Below, in pieces: positions 26,301 through 37,760 of a DNA stretch of 64,000 nt (its first letter is position 1; each line of letters begins with the position of its first letter). A program made the position numbers and the translations under genes. Origin of the DNA: Nyssa sinensis (Eukaryota; Streptophyta; Magnoliopsida; Cornales; Nyssaceae); contig CM018036.1 of NCBI GenBank assembly GCA_008638375.1, forward strand, positions 456,501 through 520,500. Reading direction: 5' to 3'. Below the pieces are notes generated by a model, which saw only the letters and a program-made list of their open reading frames with translations, did not search any database and had not been told where the DNA came from.

Positions 26301-28801
26301 ATCTGGGACTAAGCGTATAGGTGGTGATAGCAGCATTATGACTGCACTCAGCCCAATACAAGCTGCTGCTATGGCAGCTGAAAGGAGATTGCATGACGAT
26401 CTATGGTGTGGATCCAAATCTTTGGAGAACACTGATGTGCAGGGCAAAAGTGGATCTTCTATAGGACCTTCTGTATTGTCTAAAGATTCAGTATTACCAG
26501 AGGATGGGTCTATTCAAACTTCACCTTTTGGATCTATAGCTAGTCAGGAAACAAGAGATGTTCAAGCAATGTGGCAGTGCAGGACTTGTACATTATTTAA
26601 TCAGGTAAAGTTTCTCCTCTTCCCCTTCCTTTCTTCTATATTTGTTTTTTTCTTTCCAATACTGCTGCAACTTGCATGATCTTTAAATCAGCATCTGCTC
26701 TCCCCAACACCCCCCCCCCCCCCCCCAAAAAAAAAAAAAAACCAAATATAATAATAATAAAGTTTCTTGACATAATCAAACATGTCCACATGCTGAAGCA
26801 TTTAGCTGCCTTATCATCCCACTAATATCACAGTGACATGGTTTTTAGTTCGTGAACTCGTGAGCTAATCTAGTTTGAATCTGTTTTGTTCTGGAATGAT
26901 ACACTGAATATCAACAAACAGTGAATTTTGAATTATCGGTTTAAATGGTTCGACTTGTTTGATATTCCCAAATATTGTCACCGTCATTTTAAATAGTTGT
27001 AGCAAAAGACAATAATAATGACATAACAGTATTCAATATTTCCAATATTTTCTTCTAATTTGAAAATTAAAAATACCAACATTTGGAGAAATGGGAAATC
27101 TTTTAATGTCTAGAATAAATCTTGCATCAATTTGATATGGGCACCTAGTCCAAAATCTGAACTTTACCTGCTTTTATAAGGTTGGCGAATTATGTAGTCA
27201 TTTTAGATATTTTGATATATTGAAAGACCAAATCCAAAGACACCACTTACGGGACACACTTTATTTGATTCCTTCCATCTGATTGTTTGATGAAGTGGTT
27301 ACAATTTTTTTTTCCTTTGCAACTGCAAAAAAGGAAAATTAGTTATGAACACCCTGGTTTATGCAAATGTAAGATAAGTTGATATCGTGGAACATATAGA
27401 TTATTTTCTTAATCTAATTTTGTTTTGTCTGCTCACTGTAGCTTTCGGTACTAACTATTTTGAATGTGCTTACATCTTATGAAGTGCTTGAAGTGAAAAA
27501 CTATAAAATGTTAATACACTTCAACAAGGCAATATTTCTATGAAGGAGGTTCGAAAATTATTAACAAAAAATGAATAATAGTGAAAGAGCTTTTTTTTTG
27601 TTTTTCGAAAGAATACTTTTTTTTTTGAATGGTAAAAGTAAATCGTATTACTCACAAGGGCCCAAGTAGGGCCCCCAAAAGAACAAAAACAAGGGACTGG
27701 CTACGACAATTAAAGCCTAAAATCTCTCAAAAAATTGATGAGCCTATCTAAATATATATGATATTCTTAGAACGTGATCTTCAATTTCCAAGGGGGTAAT
27801 TCCTCCCCTTAAAAAATTCTACGATTCCTCTCACGCCAAATGCACCACACATGGCATGTAGGATCCATCTTCCAAGTCCTTACGGATTGTGTTACACCGC
27901 CAACCCAAAAAAAGGTGTTTCACTTTAGCCAACATAACCCAAGAGCATTCCAAGAAGGCTGAAAAGCATAATCCATAGGTCCCAAGTGTAATTGTAGTGG
28001 AGAAGAAAATGATCTACCGACTCTCCCTCTTCCTTGCAAAGACAACACCTGCTAGGAAGATGATAACCGTAATACTCAGTCAATATAACACCCCAAACCG
28101 TCTCCTAAGCAAAAAAACATGCTTTATTATTATTACTAATTCTTGCAATAAGAACACTTAATCGTATCATTATGAGTTGGATAATTCAATTTAATTCCTT
28201 CTCCTTGTATTGGTCCTATTTACCTTATTTGTTGGACCCATAGGAATTCCATTCAATCAAGAAGGAATGGATTTGGATATGCATTATACCTACTTGAGAT
28301 TTTGGAGTCCCCAAGCTGTGGACTCTCTACTTTCTTGTTTGTATTTTAACAAAGAAAAGTATTCATTTATGGTGAGTTAGCGCATGTCCTGGGAATTGAT
28401 GGCTTCATTGCACTGTGTATGTCATAAATGGCAGGTACATCACAAATGAATGTCAAAGATTGAACATTTGAACTGATATTATTTCATGAATTCCCCATTA
28501 ATTTATCGCATTACTATCGGTTGTGGAAATGACATTAATTATAATGGTAAAGTTCATCTCTGCTGAACAATCATGGTGTGTATGCTGATATGCTTGAATG
28601 CTATTACAGCCACTGGCTCTAATGTGCCAAGCTTGCGGAACCCGAAAGCATCAAGATGATGTAATTAAGTCCAAGGTCTGGTCTTGCAAATTCTGTACCC
28701 TGGACAACAGTGTTGAGGTAGAGAGATGCTTAGCTTGTGGAGAATGGAGATACTCATATGGCCCGCCTACGGCCAGCTGCGGACCCTATCTTGGCACCTG
28801 A
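23379..28801 (+). CDS. WSS1A: WSS1-type DNA-dependent metalloprotease with RanBP2 zinc fingers
   Basis: Four exons: 23379-23533, 23617-23812, 26137-26604 and 28610-28801, all GT-AG with continuous phase, giving 336 residues. The N-terminal WLM domain has the zinc-metalloprotease motif HELCHNEFGPH, with ligands His94, His98 and His104 and catalytic Glu95. Two RanBP2-type fingers close the protein: Cys265/268/279/282 and Cys299/302/313/316. This is the layout of plant WSS1 proteins (Arabidopsis At1g55915). Yeast Wss1 and the related animal SPRTN cut proteins crosslinked to DNA, working with the Cdc48/p97 unfoldase. The conserved SPIQAAAMAAERRL helix could be a Cdc48-binding motif (inference). 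The start is the ATG that gives the family N-terminus MDLNDLNKVWEI. Intron 2 (2.3 kb) and intron 3 (2.0 kb, with a LINE fragment) are long. No defects are seen. Confidence 0.93.
24440..24960. repeat. Probable decayed DNA transposon in WSS1 intron 2
   Basis: Both flanks are rich in GCTCGA/GAGCCC-type words in opposite orientation (about 24450-24600 and 24790-24950), and AGCTATC occurs near both ends when read inward. This is the look of non-autonomous plant elements with subterminal repeats. I could not fix the ends or find a target duplication. Confidence 0.3.
27600..28110 (-). mobile_element. LINE (non-LTR retrotransposon) 3' fragment
   Basis: On the minus strand about 27930-28075 translates to a zinc-binding reverse-transcriptase tail (zf-RVT), including CCLCKEEGESVDHFLLHYN and TWDLW. 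This domain ends the ORF2 of plant L1-like LINEs. A final Cys ligand appears replaced by Tyr and stop codons interrupt the frame, so it is a dead copy. The fragment ends leftward in an A-rich minus-strand tail near 27605-27630. It sits in the last intron of the WSS1-like gene, antisense to it. Confidence 0.75.
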
Positions 28802-30034
28802 AATACGAAAGAAAAAAAGGAAAAAATATGCCTGCACTGTACTTTGACCAGGTAACAGAGGATGCCCTTTCTAATGTAGTGAATAATTCTTACTTTATTC
28901 TATAATCACCCCTATACAAACAAAGCTTATAATGTATCAGTGAAAATGGTAACTTATGCTTGCAGTGATTTGCTGCTGTTTGTTAACTTGTGCGGCATGC
29001 AGTCAATTGACAGAAACAACAGTTAAGACTTAACTTTGATCACATTGCAGTCAGTATTAAATAATATAATTCTTCATTAAGTTAAGACTTGACTTAATTT
29101 ATTTTTCTTTAAAATTGAAAAAAAAAGAGGAAAATAATATAAAATAAGGGAAAAAATATTGTATCAACCGGTGTATAACACCATTCGGGAAACAAAGGGT
29201 GATAATTTTTTTTGATCTTCAAAATATCGTAAAATATTAATTAAATGTTGAGAATAAATATTATAATATTAGTAAAGAAAATGAGAAGAATTAATAAAAA
29301 GTAGAGAAAAAAATATTACGTCAACCGGTATGTAAAAAATAATATACCACACCGTTGGGAAATAAAACACGGATGTTTTTAGACCTCGAAATATCAAAAA
29401 ATCTTAATTAAATGTTGAGAATAAATATAAAGAAAAGTAAAAAAATTAAAAAATAGATGAAAAAATAAGAAAAAAGTTTTATCAACCGAGTATTTTTTCA
29501 AGAAGAATATGCATAGCATAGTATACCATAACATAACATAACACGACTTGAGAAATAAAATATGGGACTTGTTGGAAATCAGAATATTAATAATAACTAT
29601 TTATCGTGAACGATAAGAAAGCAAACAGTGTAATGTTAGGAGGGGCTCGAAGTAGGTACTCGTAGTTGGGAGGCACTAGCACTCGTACCTTGCAATGAAG
29701 GTATGGGGTGCTGCAATCCACCATAGTCGTTGCATTGAGCCTTCCCATTGAGGGTCAGAGTTGCGATAGAGAGTACTTTTATAAAGCCTCCTTTAAGCAG
29801 TCCCGCCACCCACCTCCTATCCTTGTATATGCAAGATAAAAAATTATCCCTCTAAAAGAGTATAAAACGTAGGGAGTCTATTTATAGCTTGTGACCCATA
29901 GAGTTCTGCACGTTCTAGAAGGCATACATGTAATTTGGGTAAGGCTGCTACAGCCCCATCTTGACCGGAACCTTTACTGTAAACGGATGAAGATGCCAGG
30001 AAGACACCTTGGAGAGAGACTATAGTTTAGACTT

Positions 30035-30072
<38 letters not shown>

Positions 30073-30584
30073 AGAGATTGATTGTTTAAAGGGGCTGACC
30101 TGATGGATTCAAAACCAAAAAATTCAACCCCAGGGAAAAAAAAGTCCACTCTCATCATCCTATGTATACGGACATCATCCCATGTGTTGTTACCATTCGT
30201 TGAATGCGGTTGATCTCCTTTAAGATTTCCGTGCAAGACAAGGGTCACATGGGTGACTGCTCTGTGTGATCAAGAAAGAAAATGAATTGAACAAAGGGGT
30301 TAATTGTCAAGAAAGCATTCATTATAAGTTAAGGCGTACTCTGAATTTTTATTTATAGGTGAAGATCTTACCAACTTCAATGAGAATTAGGGATAGAAAA
30401 ATCAAATTTGGAATGTATTCATTGATGAAAGTTTTCTTGTCGAAACTCTCCTTCTTAAAATAGGTATATAGGCAATAGTCAACTTGGTGAGCTCGCTTTA
30501 CTGTAGTCGGTAAATTTAGACATTTGCTTAATGTGTCTAGACTTGCACGAACACATGGCAGGTGGACAAATCCATGTTCAAATA
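28802..30584. other. Intergenic region between WSS1-like gene and copia element
   Basis: This holds the WSS1 3' flank and AT-rich DNA. Around 29150-29500 a poorly conserved motif (TATCAACCG/GTCAACCG with nearby ATTAAATGTTGAGAATAAAT) recurs two or three times, suggesting an old tandem repeat. A (GA)n tract covers 30036-30069. No coding gene is seen. Confidence 0.5.
30036..30069. repeat. (GA)n microsatellite
   Basis: A continuous run of about 17 GA units in intergenic DNA. Confidence 0.9.
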
Positions 30585-30589
30585 TAATA

Positions 30590-30852
30590 TGATGAATTTT
30601 GAATTTTAACAGAGAAAGTTTTATTGCTATCAAATCTGGAAAAATATTCACCCACCATACTATTGATCGTATGACAATATATATACAATTTTACAGAGTC
30701 TATTCTAAGTAACAGTCCTAAAATTACGACTAAGTGTTACAAAGAATATTGACTTGAATATTTGAACTGATACACCCTTGATTCTTGGCTATTTATCTGC
30801 TTGCTGATCTTGTTGATTTTTGGTTGCTTGATTTGAGGAATCTTTCGTTATA
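30590..30852 (-). repeat. 3' LTR of the copia element
   Basis: It matches the other LTR over 263 bases with about 7 substitutions. In the sense direction it begins TATAACG and ends TTCATCA, so it lacks the usual TG at its 5' border while keeping CA at its 3' border. Confidence 0.93.
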
Positions 30853-33800
30853 TGCCCCCGCAAGATGGAACTGCCATCGGCTAGGCCAATCTTGTTCCGT
30901 AGAAGTTCCGTTCGTTGGCGTGACAACGGCTTAGTCAAAAGATCAACGAGCTGGTCTTGTGTGTTGACATGATGAACCTTAAAAACGCCACGTTGAACCA
31001 TATCACGAACAAAATGGAGGTCAATCTGAATGTGTTTCATTCGGGAGTGCTGTACAGGATTAAAACTAAGATGGGTTGCTCCCAAATTGTCACATAGCAA
31101 CTTTGGTGAACCTGAAAGAGGAAGACCAAGTTCGTGGAACAGGGATAATAGCCACAAGGTCTCAGAAGCTGCATTGGCGAGAGCTCTATATTCGGCTTCA
31201 GTGGATGATCGGGCTACAGCTCTTTGTTTCTTTGAACTCCAAGAAATTGGATTTGCTCCAAGAAAGCTTATATAGGCGGAAGTAGATGTTCAATCATCCA
31301 GGTTACCCGCCCAATCAGTGTCCGAGTATGTGAAGAGATCAAAGCTGGATTTTTTTGTGATGTGAAGACCATGAAAAAGTGTTTGTTTCAGCTATCGAAG
31401 AAGCCTTTTTGCCGCTGTCCAATGAGTGACTGTCGGTTTGTGCATAAACTGGGAAAGTTTATTAACTGAGAAAGAAATATCCGGACAGGTGAGAGATAGA
31501 TATTGAAGGCCTCCGATGACACTGCGAAATTCCGTGCTATCAGTAGTGGAGGTGCCATCAACTAGTTTGAGTGTTGTGGTTGTGGACAACGGAGTAGAGA
31601 CATCTTTAGCACTAGCCATGTTGGTTTTTGACAGCAAGTCTCTAATATACTTGTGTTGGGACAAGAAAATACCAGAGGCAGCGGAAATGACTTCCATACC
31701 CAAGAAAAAATGAAGCTGTCCCATATCTTTTATAGAGAACTGAGTGCCAAGTTGTTGAATAATATGATTCACAAAAGGCATATCATTTTCAGTGATCACC
31801 AAATCATCCACATAAACTAAGAAATAGCAGATAAGAGAGTTGTGGCGGTATATAAATAAAGATGAGTCAGCTTTAGAGTTTTGAAAACCAAGAGCAAGGA
31901 TTGCTAATTTAAGAGCCGAATACCAGGCTTTAGGGGCCTGCTTGAGGCCATAGAGAGTTTTACGTAACCTGCACACATGATTAGGACGGAATTCATCTTT
32001 AAATTCGGGGGGTTGAACCATGTACACTGTCTCAACCAACTCACCATGCAAAAAAGCATTATTAACATCTAATTGCTGCAATGGCCACCCGTGCATCACA
32101 GCAACTGTCAGAACAGTCCTAATGGTAGCCGGTTTTACAACTGGGCTAAATGTTTATTTGTGATCTAACCCTTCACGTTGATTGTACCCTTTAGCAACAA
32201 GTCTCGCTTTAAAGCGATCAACTGACCCATCTGATTTTCTTTTAACACGAAATACCCATTTGCAGCCCACGGGTTTTCAGTTAGTGGGTGCGGAAACAAG
32301 ATCCCATGTGCCATGGCGCATAAGCGCAGTGAGCTCATCGGACATAGCTTGTCTCCAATGAGGGTGACGGAGGGCTTGACTCACACAACTTGGTTCAATG
32401 GTTGAGGGAAATGGATGCTTGGTGACAGAGTGGAATTGTTTCGGTCTATGAATATTATTCATGGACCGAGTGGTCATGGTGTGAGTTCGGGAAAAGGGTT
32501 GCACAAGGGGGTTATAAAGAGTATCATCATTGACAATGGAGTTGTGAGTGGTCAGGAGTGTGTGTAGGGGATGAGGAAGGCAAGTGATCAGGTGAGTGCG
32601 AGGAACTAGGGTTAGAAGGGGGAAAATGCAAATTACCTAAATCAGAGGAAGAAGAGCTGTTACCTGGAGATGAACCAAGAATAATGTTGCCTCCCTGAAG
32701 TCACTGGTGGTGGGCGCGGTGGAGACGGCACTGCAATGGGTGGTCCGATGGCCGGGGGCGTTACGAACGGAGTAGGGGGCTTGATGGTGGTTTGTGGAAG
32801 AGGGGAAGGGATTTGGGTCTCGTCGAACAGGACATACCGAGAGATGTAGAGCTTGTGGGTCTGAAGATCAAGACATTTATATGCGTCTTGGGTTGGGGAA
32901 TAGCCCACGAACAGGCAAGGCCATGATTTGGGCTGGAGTTTGTGGGTATTGTATGGTCTGGTGAGAGGGAAACAAAGGCAGCCAAACTTTTTGAGTTTCA
33001 GATAATTGGGTTTCTGGTGAAATAAGGCCTCAAACGATGATTTGTTAGTTAATAGAGGGGTTGGCTGCCAGGTTTATTAAATAGACAGCAGTTGAAAAAG
33101 CATAGGGCCAAAAAGATAAAGACAGAGATGCGTCATGCAATAGAGTTAGGCCCGTTTCAACCACATGACGATGACGACGCTCAGAGACACCATTTTTCTG
33201 TGGTGTATGAGGAGCTGTGGTATAATGGCTAATCCCATGAATGGAAAAATAATTTTTAAGACGAACGAATTCACCACCATTATCAGAGTAAATGCTTTTG
33301 AGTTTGGATTGAAAGCGGGTTTCAACAAGATTCTTAAATTGAGGAAAAATAGTGCTAACACCAGATTTTGTTTCCATGGGATAGAACCAAATATATTTGG
33401 TAAAATGATCAATTATAATTAAATAGTATCGTGATCCATCAATGCCAAGAGTGGTAGATGGGCCCCAAACATCAGTATAAATCAAATCAAGTGGGGCATA
33501 ACTTTGAAAACTGGTAACATGAAATGGTTGTTTGTGCGCTTTATTGATAGAACAAGAAGTTCTAAGATGAGAATCATTTTGATGTATTATTGGAAGAGAA
33601 AAAGTCTTGACGAGATGGTGAACGATTTTATTTGACGGATGTCTAAGACGTTTGTGCCACCCATCGATTGAAGTTCGTTCATGCACATTTGCAACCATCT
33701 TTGGAGAAGCTTTCACCAGTGAGTTCGGGAGGGTGTAAACACCATTTTCACATGCACCTTTGAGTAGAACCGCCCCCGTGATCTGATCCTTAACAAGAAA

Positions 33801-34067
33801 AAATGATGGATGAAATTCGATAAACACATGATTTGGGGAGGTGAAATGATGTACTGAAATGAGATTTCTACGTATGCTAGGAACACAAAGTGTATCAGTT
33901 AAATGAAAAGTGCAAGTGGGTGATTGAAAAACCAAGGAACCAATATGTGAAACAGGCAAACCTGAACCGTCACCTATGACAACTTCATCAGTGTTGTCGT
34001 ATTCAGAGTGCACAGATAAGTTCACCAAATCACCAGTGATATTATGGGAAGCTCTGGAGTCAATAAG
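30789..34067 (-). pseudogene. Copia pol: protease, integrase, reverse transcriptase and RNase H (broken)
   Basis: Protease: the catalytic DSG reads DSR (codon 34053-34055), and a stop lies just upstream at 34068-34070. Integrase: 33045-34028 includes the pre-integrase region (WHKRLRHPS) and the catalytic core with YTDVWGP, YSDNGGEF and NGVSERRHRH. The frame shifts near 33060, and 32660-32985 continues in other frames. Reverse transcriptase: 31392-32099 with LDVNNAFLHG, LYGLKQAPKAW and active-site YVDD. RNase H: 30789 to about 31290, with STEAEYRAL. In-frame stops in the reverse transcriptase/RNase H part are at 32277-32279, 32154-32156, 31392-31394 and 31290-31292. The domain content is complete but the polyprotein cannot be made. 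Confidence 0.92.
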
Positions 34068-35133
34068 TCATTTGGTATATGTGGCTGGTGATGTAGATAC
34101 ACAGTTGGTAGTGGCATTCGAAAAAGGCAAGCGTGGACAGTGTTTTGCTATATGACCCAAGGCATCACAAAGTTGACATTTTGGTGGGTACTTGCGCGGA
34201 CCATTGGACTTAGGGGACCTCTTGTTGTCCTTTGGGCCACCATAGTGGTGATAATGGGCCGAGGCTGCATTGGGCTGTGAGGGGTCGCCACCATATTGGC
34301 GAGAATGGGGCAAGCCTGCATCAGTTTTTGAGAAAGCACCGTTTCGGCCAGAACCAGGTGCTTTGAAGAAACCCTTGGTGCCGTGTCCCCCTTGAGACGA
34401 ACCGGAAGTAGCGATTGGAGTAGTTGGCCGATGCAACCAACTGTTGAGTGGAGGCATCAAGTCGACGAAGATAGGCATCATGTCCGACGAGAAGATCGTG
34501 GAGTTCTTCGAAGTGTAAGGGCCGTTCCCTTGTGCGAATGGGTGCGGTGATTTCACGAAAATCGCTTCCCAGGCCATTGAGGATGTAGAGAGTGAGATCA
34601 TCATCGGAGATGGGATGATCAATAAGAGAAATTTCATCGGCAAGACCTTTGACGGTGTGCAGGTACTCTTGGACCGATTTATTTCCTTTCTTGATCATTG
34701 TCAGTTCCTCTTTAAGTTGCATTGCATGAAGTGCGCGATTTGCTTGCATACATTGTATGCAATTTTTGCCATGCGGCTTGAGATGTCTTGGCAGCAGAGA
34801 TGAATGGAGTGATGGTAGAATAGCACTTAAGATAAGCTTATCTTGGCGAATCCAGTGAGTTTTTGGTAGATTGGGGATAGAGGGATCAGCCGGTGTGGGA
34901 CAGGGCTTATCACCGGTGACATAATCAAGAAGATTATATCCAATAAGGAGGGCTTCAAACTGAGCACGCCACTGAGGGAAGGTGGAGGGTGTGAGTTTTT
35001 CATTGATTTGGGCAGCAATATTGAGGGCAATGAGGGGGGTGTCGGTTGGGGACGGTGGTGTAGTAACGGGGTTATGGTTGTTGGCAGATGTAGGGATCGA
35101 GTTCTCGTGAGAGGATGGCTCTCCTGATACCAT
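34068..35133 (-). pseudogene. Copia gag with zinc knuckle (frameshifted)
   Basis: The N-terminal part (34321-35133) has the copia gag fold typical of plant elements, including STFPQWRAQFEALLIGYNL and LHFEELHDLLVGHDAYL. The C-terminal part, in the frame shared with pol, has the CCHC knuckle CQLCDALGHIAKHC. The frame change falls near 34400. The ATG at 35133 is formed by the last LTR base plus the first two bases of the primer-binding site. Confidence 0.88.
35124..35132 (-). other. Primer-binding site, initiator Met-tRNA type
   Basis: In sense the bases right after the 5' LTR read TGGTATCAG, complementary to the 3' end of plant initiator tRNA-Met, the usual copia primer. It fixes the inner LTR border at 35133. 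Confidence 0.85.
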
Positions 35134-35395
35134 GATGAATTTTGAATTTTAACAGAGAAAGTTTTATTGCTATCAAATCTGGAAAAATATTCACCCACCA
35201 TTCTATTGATCGTATGACAATATATATACAATTTTACAGAGTCTATTCTAAGTAACAGTCCTAAAATTACGACTAACTGTTACAAAGAAGATTGACTTGA
35301 ATATTTGAACTGATACACCCTTGATTCTTGGCTACTTATCTGCTTGCTAATCTTGCTGATTTTTGGTTGCTTGATTTGAGGAATCTTCCGTTATA
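35133..35395 (-). repeat. 5' LTR of the copia element
   Basis: This is the partner of 30590-30852 and the promoter-side LTR in sense orientation. It is bounded inside by the primer-binding site and outside by the TAATA duplication. Confidence 0.93.
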
Positions 35396-35580
35396 TAATA
35401 TATCACCACCTAGATTAGCATCTAGCAAATGAAATGAAAAATCCAAGGTTCGACAACTACAAGATAGTTGTGATGACATTGCTATAAAAGACAACATTAA
35501 AAACCTTTGATTGATTGCCATTGTTTGCATTTCCTTTTGGCGGGTGGTCTTGATTCATTACAGATCAAAGGGATTCAAGT

Positions 35581-35587
35581 GTGTGTT

Positions 35588-35642
<55 letters not shown>
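35581..35642. repeat. (TG)n(TA)n(CA)n compound microsatellite
   Basis: TG repeats, then TA repeats, then CA repeats make one long self-complementary tract able to form a cruciform. It lies 180 bases outside the copia 5' LTR. Confidence 0.9.
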
Positions 35643-37490
35643 GAATGAGGCGATAAAGTTTCTAATTTCACATGGTTTGTCTTGGTTGCTTTTTCTAATG
35701 CGAGTGATTATTTGATTGGGATGGAACATCAATGTTGAGTTCATATTAGAGAAACTAAAAAATGAAAGCAGAAACAAGTAAAACAAGTTTTGAATGAGTA
35801 ATATTAGTTTCCATGTGTTTATATAAAATATGACTTGCCCACTTCTCACACAAAATGCAATTATTAACAACCACTATACTTTGGAACTGGAAGCCATCAT
35901 CAACTTTATATGGAATATTGAAAAGATAAGAAACCGCTATAATTGTAATAAGAAAGAGCCTAAATTTTAGAAGAAGAAAAAAAAAAAAAACACTTTGATT
36001 TACCAATCATCTTAGAGGATGAGGATTTGATTAAGACAAAGATATAGAAAGAAGCATATATCATGATTGAGAAGGAGAAATTATCATACTCAACTTTGAC
36101 TAAACAGAAGAGAAATGGTCTTCTAAATATTCTTATTTGTGCCCCCACCCCCATTATTTTCTAGTTTTAATTTGAATTGCTCCATTCTCATTAACACACC
36201 CAAACCAAACCTGAAGTTTTTCAGAATCCAAGTTGCTTCTACTCTCTCCTGTTAAGGGCATCTCTTATGCAACTCTCAAAGAAGTTGCCTATACCTTTAA
36301 AATGACATGTGATTTATAATCGCATTTCCCTAAGTAACATGTTAAAACATGTCTCATTATTTTGACTTCTTCAAATTTTCTCTCAAATATATATGCTCAT
36401 ATGTCATTCACATCAATACCTTAAATTTTCTTAATTTAATTATTAAAAGTATCTTAAATTCATAAAAGATTTAGCATTTTAACATTGAAATAGAAATGCT
36501 AAAATATAATATTTTGATACTGTAATTTTACTCAAGTTTTTACTTTAACATGATTCAAATGACTTTTAGCATTAAAAATGTTTTAAGGAGTTTTTTTTTT
36601 TTTTTTTTTAATTTTTGGATTTTAACCTTTTTTTTCTTTACAATTGTAATTTACATATAAAATCAATGTTGCACAAAAGAAGACTGAAGGCATAGGAAAA
36701 ATTGGGTATTTCATGAAGTTCTTTCTTGTTTACACATTTTCATTAAATAATCAAGAACACCTGTTGTCCAATTTTAATTTAATTGTGTTCAAGTTATCTT
36801 GTATATGAACAGACAAAAATTAAATTTTTAGAAATTTTAAAATTAACAAAAACTCTCTAAATAATTTTTTTTAAAAAAAAATTAAAATTCGAGATGGTGA
36901 ATGTTATCCTTTAATCATTTCTTGTTTACACTTGTACATAATGAGTGGCGAGAACGAGAAGGGCGGTCCAGTTTAAAGGGACGACCATACAAAGCACAAA
37001 ATGAATAGCTGGCAAATAAAAATAAAGGATAAAGTAAAGAGGAGCAGCTTTTTGAGATATTTGACAAGTACATTTCTTATTTTGCAAAAAACGCAAGTAC
37101 AGACGTGGCCAAACGGATTTCATAGAAGTTGTGCTTTTACACTTTTGCCCCTGCTTTACATTTATTTTGTTTTTTCCTTCTATATTTTTCATATAAGTAT
37201 TTAAAATAAAAATATATACACAAACTAATTCCGTATACAGTGAATATAGACCATAAAATTTGGGATATCACAAATCAAAAAATTAAAATTTAAGAAGATA
37301 TTATTATAAAAATATAAATTCTTTTGAAAGGAATACTCCCAATTTGTAAAACAAAATTTCTATACAAAATAGTAGTAAAAAAAAAGGTGAATTTTAAAAT
37401 TTTTTTGGGTGCCATAACTCCTAACTCCATAAAAATCTGCCATTACCGATGCAAGCATTCAACAATGTCAATGAAACAATTTTTTTCTGA

Positions 37491-37760
37491 ATAATTCGTG
37501 TTGTTCTATTCTTAATAGTACGTGTTCGGAAAAGTATATAAGTAAATTAGAGACGGGTTTAATCAAGCGAAATTTTAAAATAATTTGTCCTATTCTACCT
37601 CCAAGTTTGAGAAGTATATCATGGGAATAATTCGTGTTGTTCTATTCTTAATAGTACGTGTTCGGAAAGTATATAAGTAAATTAGAGACGGGTTTAATCA
37701 ATCGAAATTTTAAAATAATTTGTCCTATTCTACCTCCAAGTTTGAGAAGTATATCATGGA
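37491..37760. repeat. Recent tandem duplication, 136-bp unit
   Basis: The segment beginning ATAATTCGTGTTGTTCTATT at 37491 repeats at 37627 to about 37760. I count only two differences (one base lost in GGAAAAG, and AAGCG against AATCG), so the duplication is young or an assembly artefact. Confidence 0.9.

Larger units (their letters stand above)
30590..35395 (-). mobile_element. Ty1/copia LTR retrotransposon, full length but inactive
   Basis: Two 263-bp LTRs (30590-30852 and 35133-35395) enclose gag and pol in the order gag, protease, integrase, reverse transcriptase, RNase H on the minus strand. That order defines Ty1/copia. Target duplication TAATA flanks it (30585-30589 and 35396-35400). 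The primer-binding site follows the 5' LTR, and a G-rich tract (GCGGGGGCA in sense, next to 30853) precedes the 3' LTR as polypurine tract. I count 7 differences between the LTRs, about 2.7 percent, so insertion is fairly recent, of the order of a million years under usual plant rates. Several stops and at least two frame changes make it non-autonomous. Confidence 0.95.
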
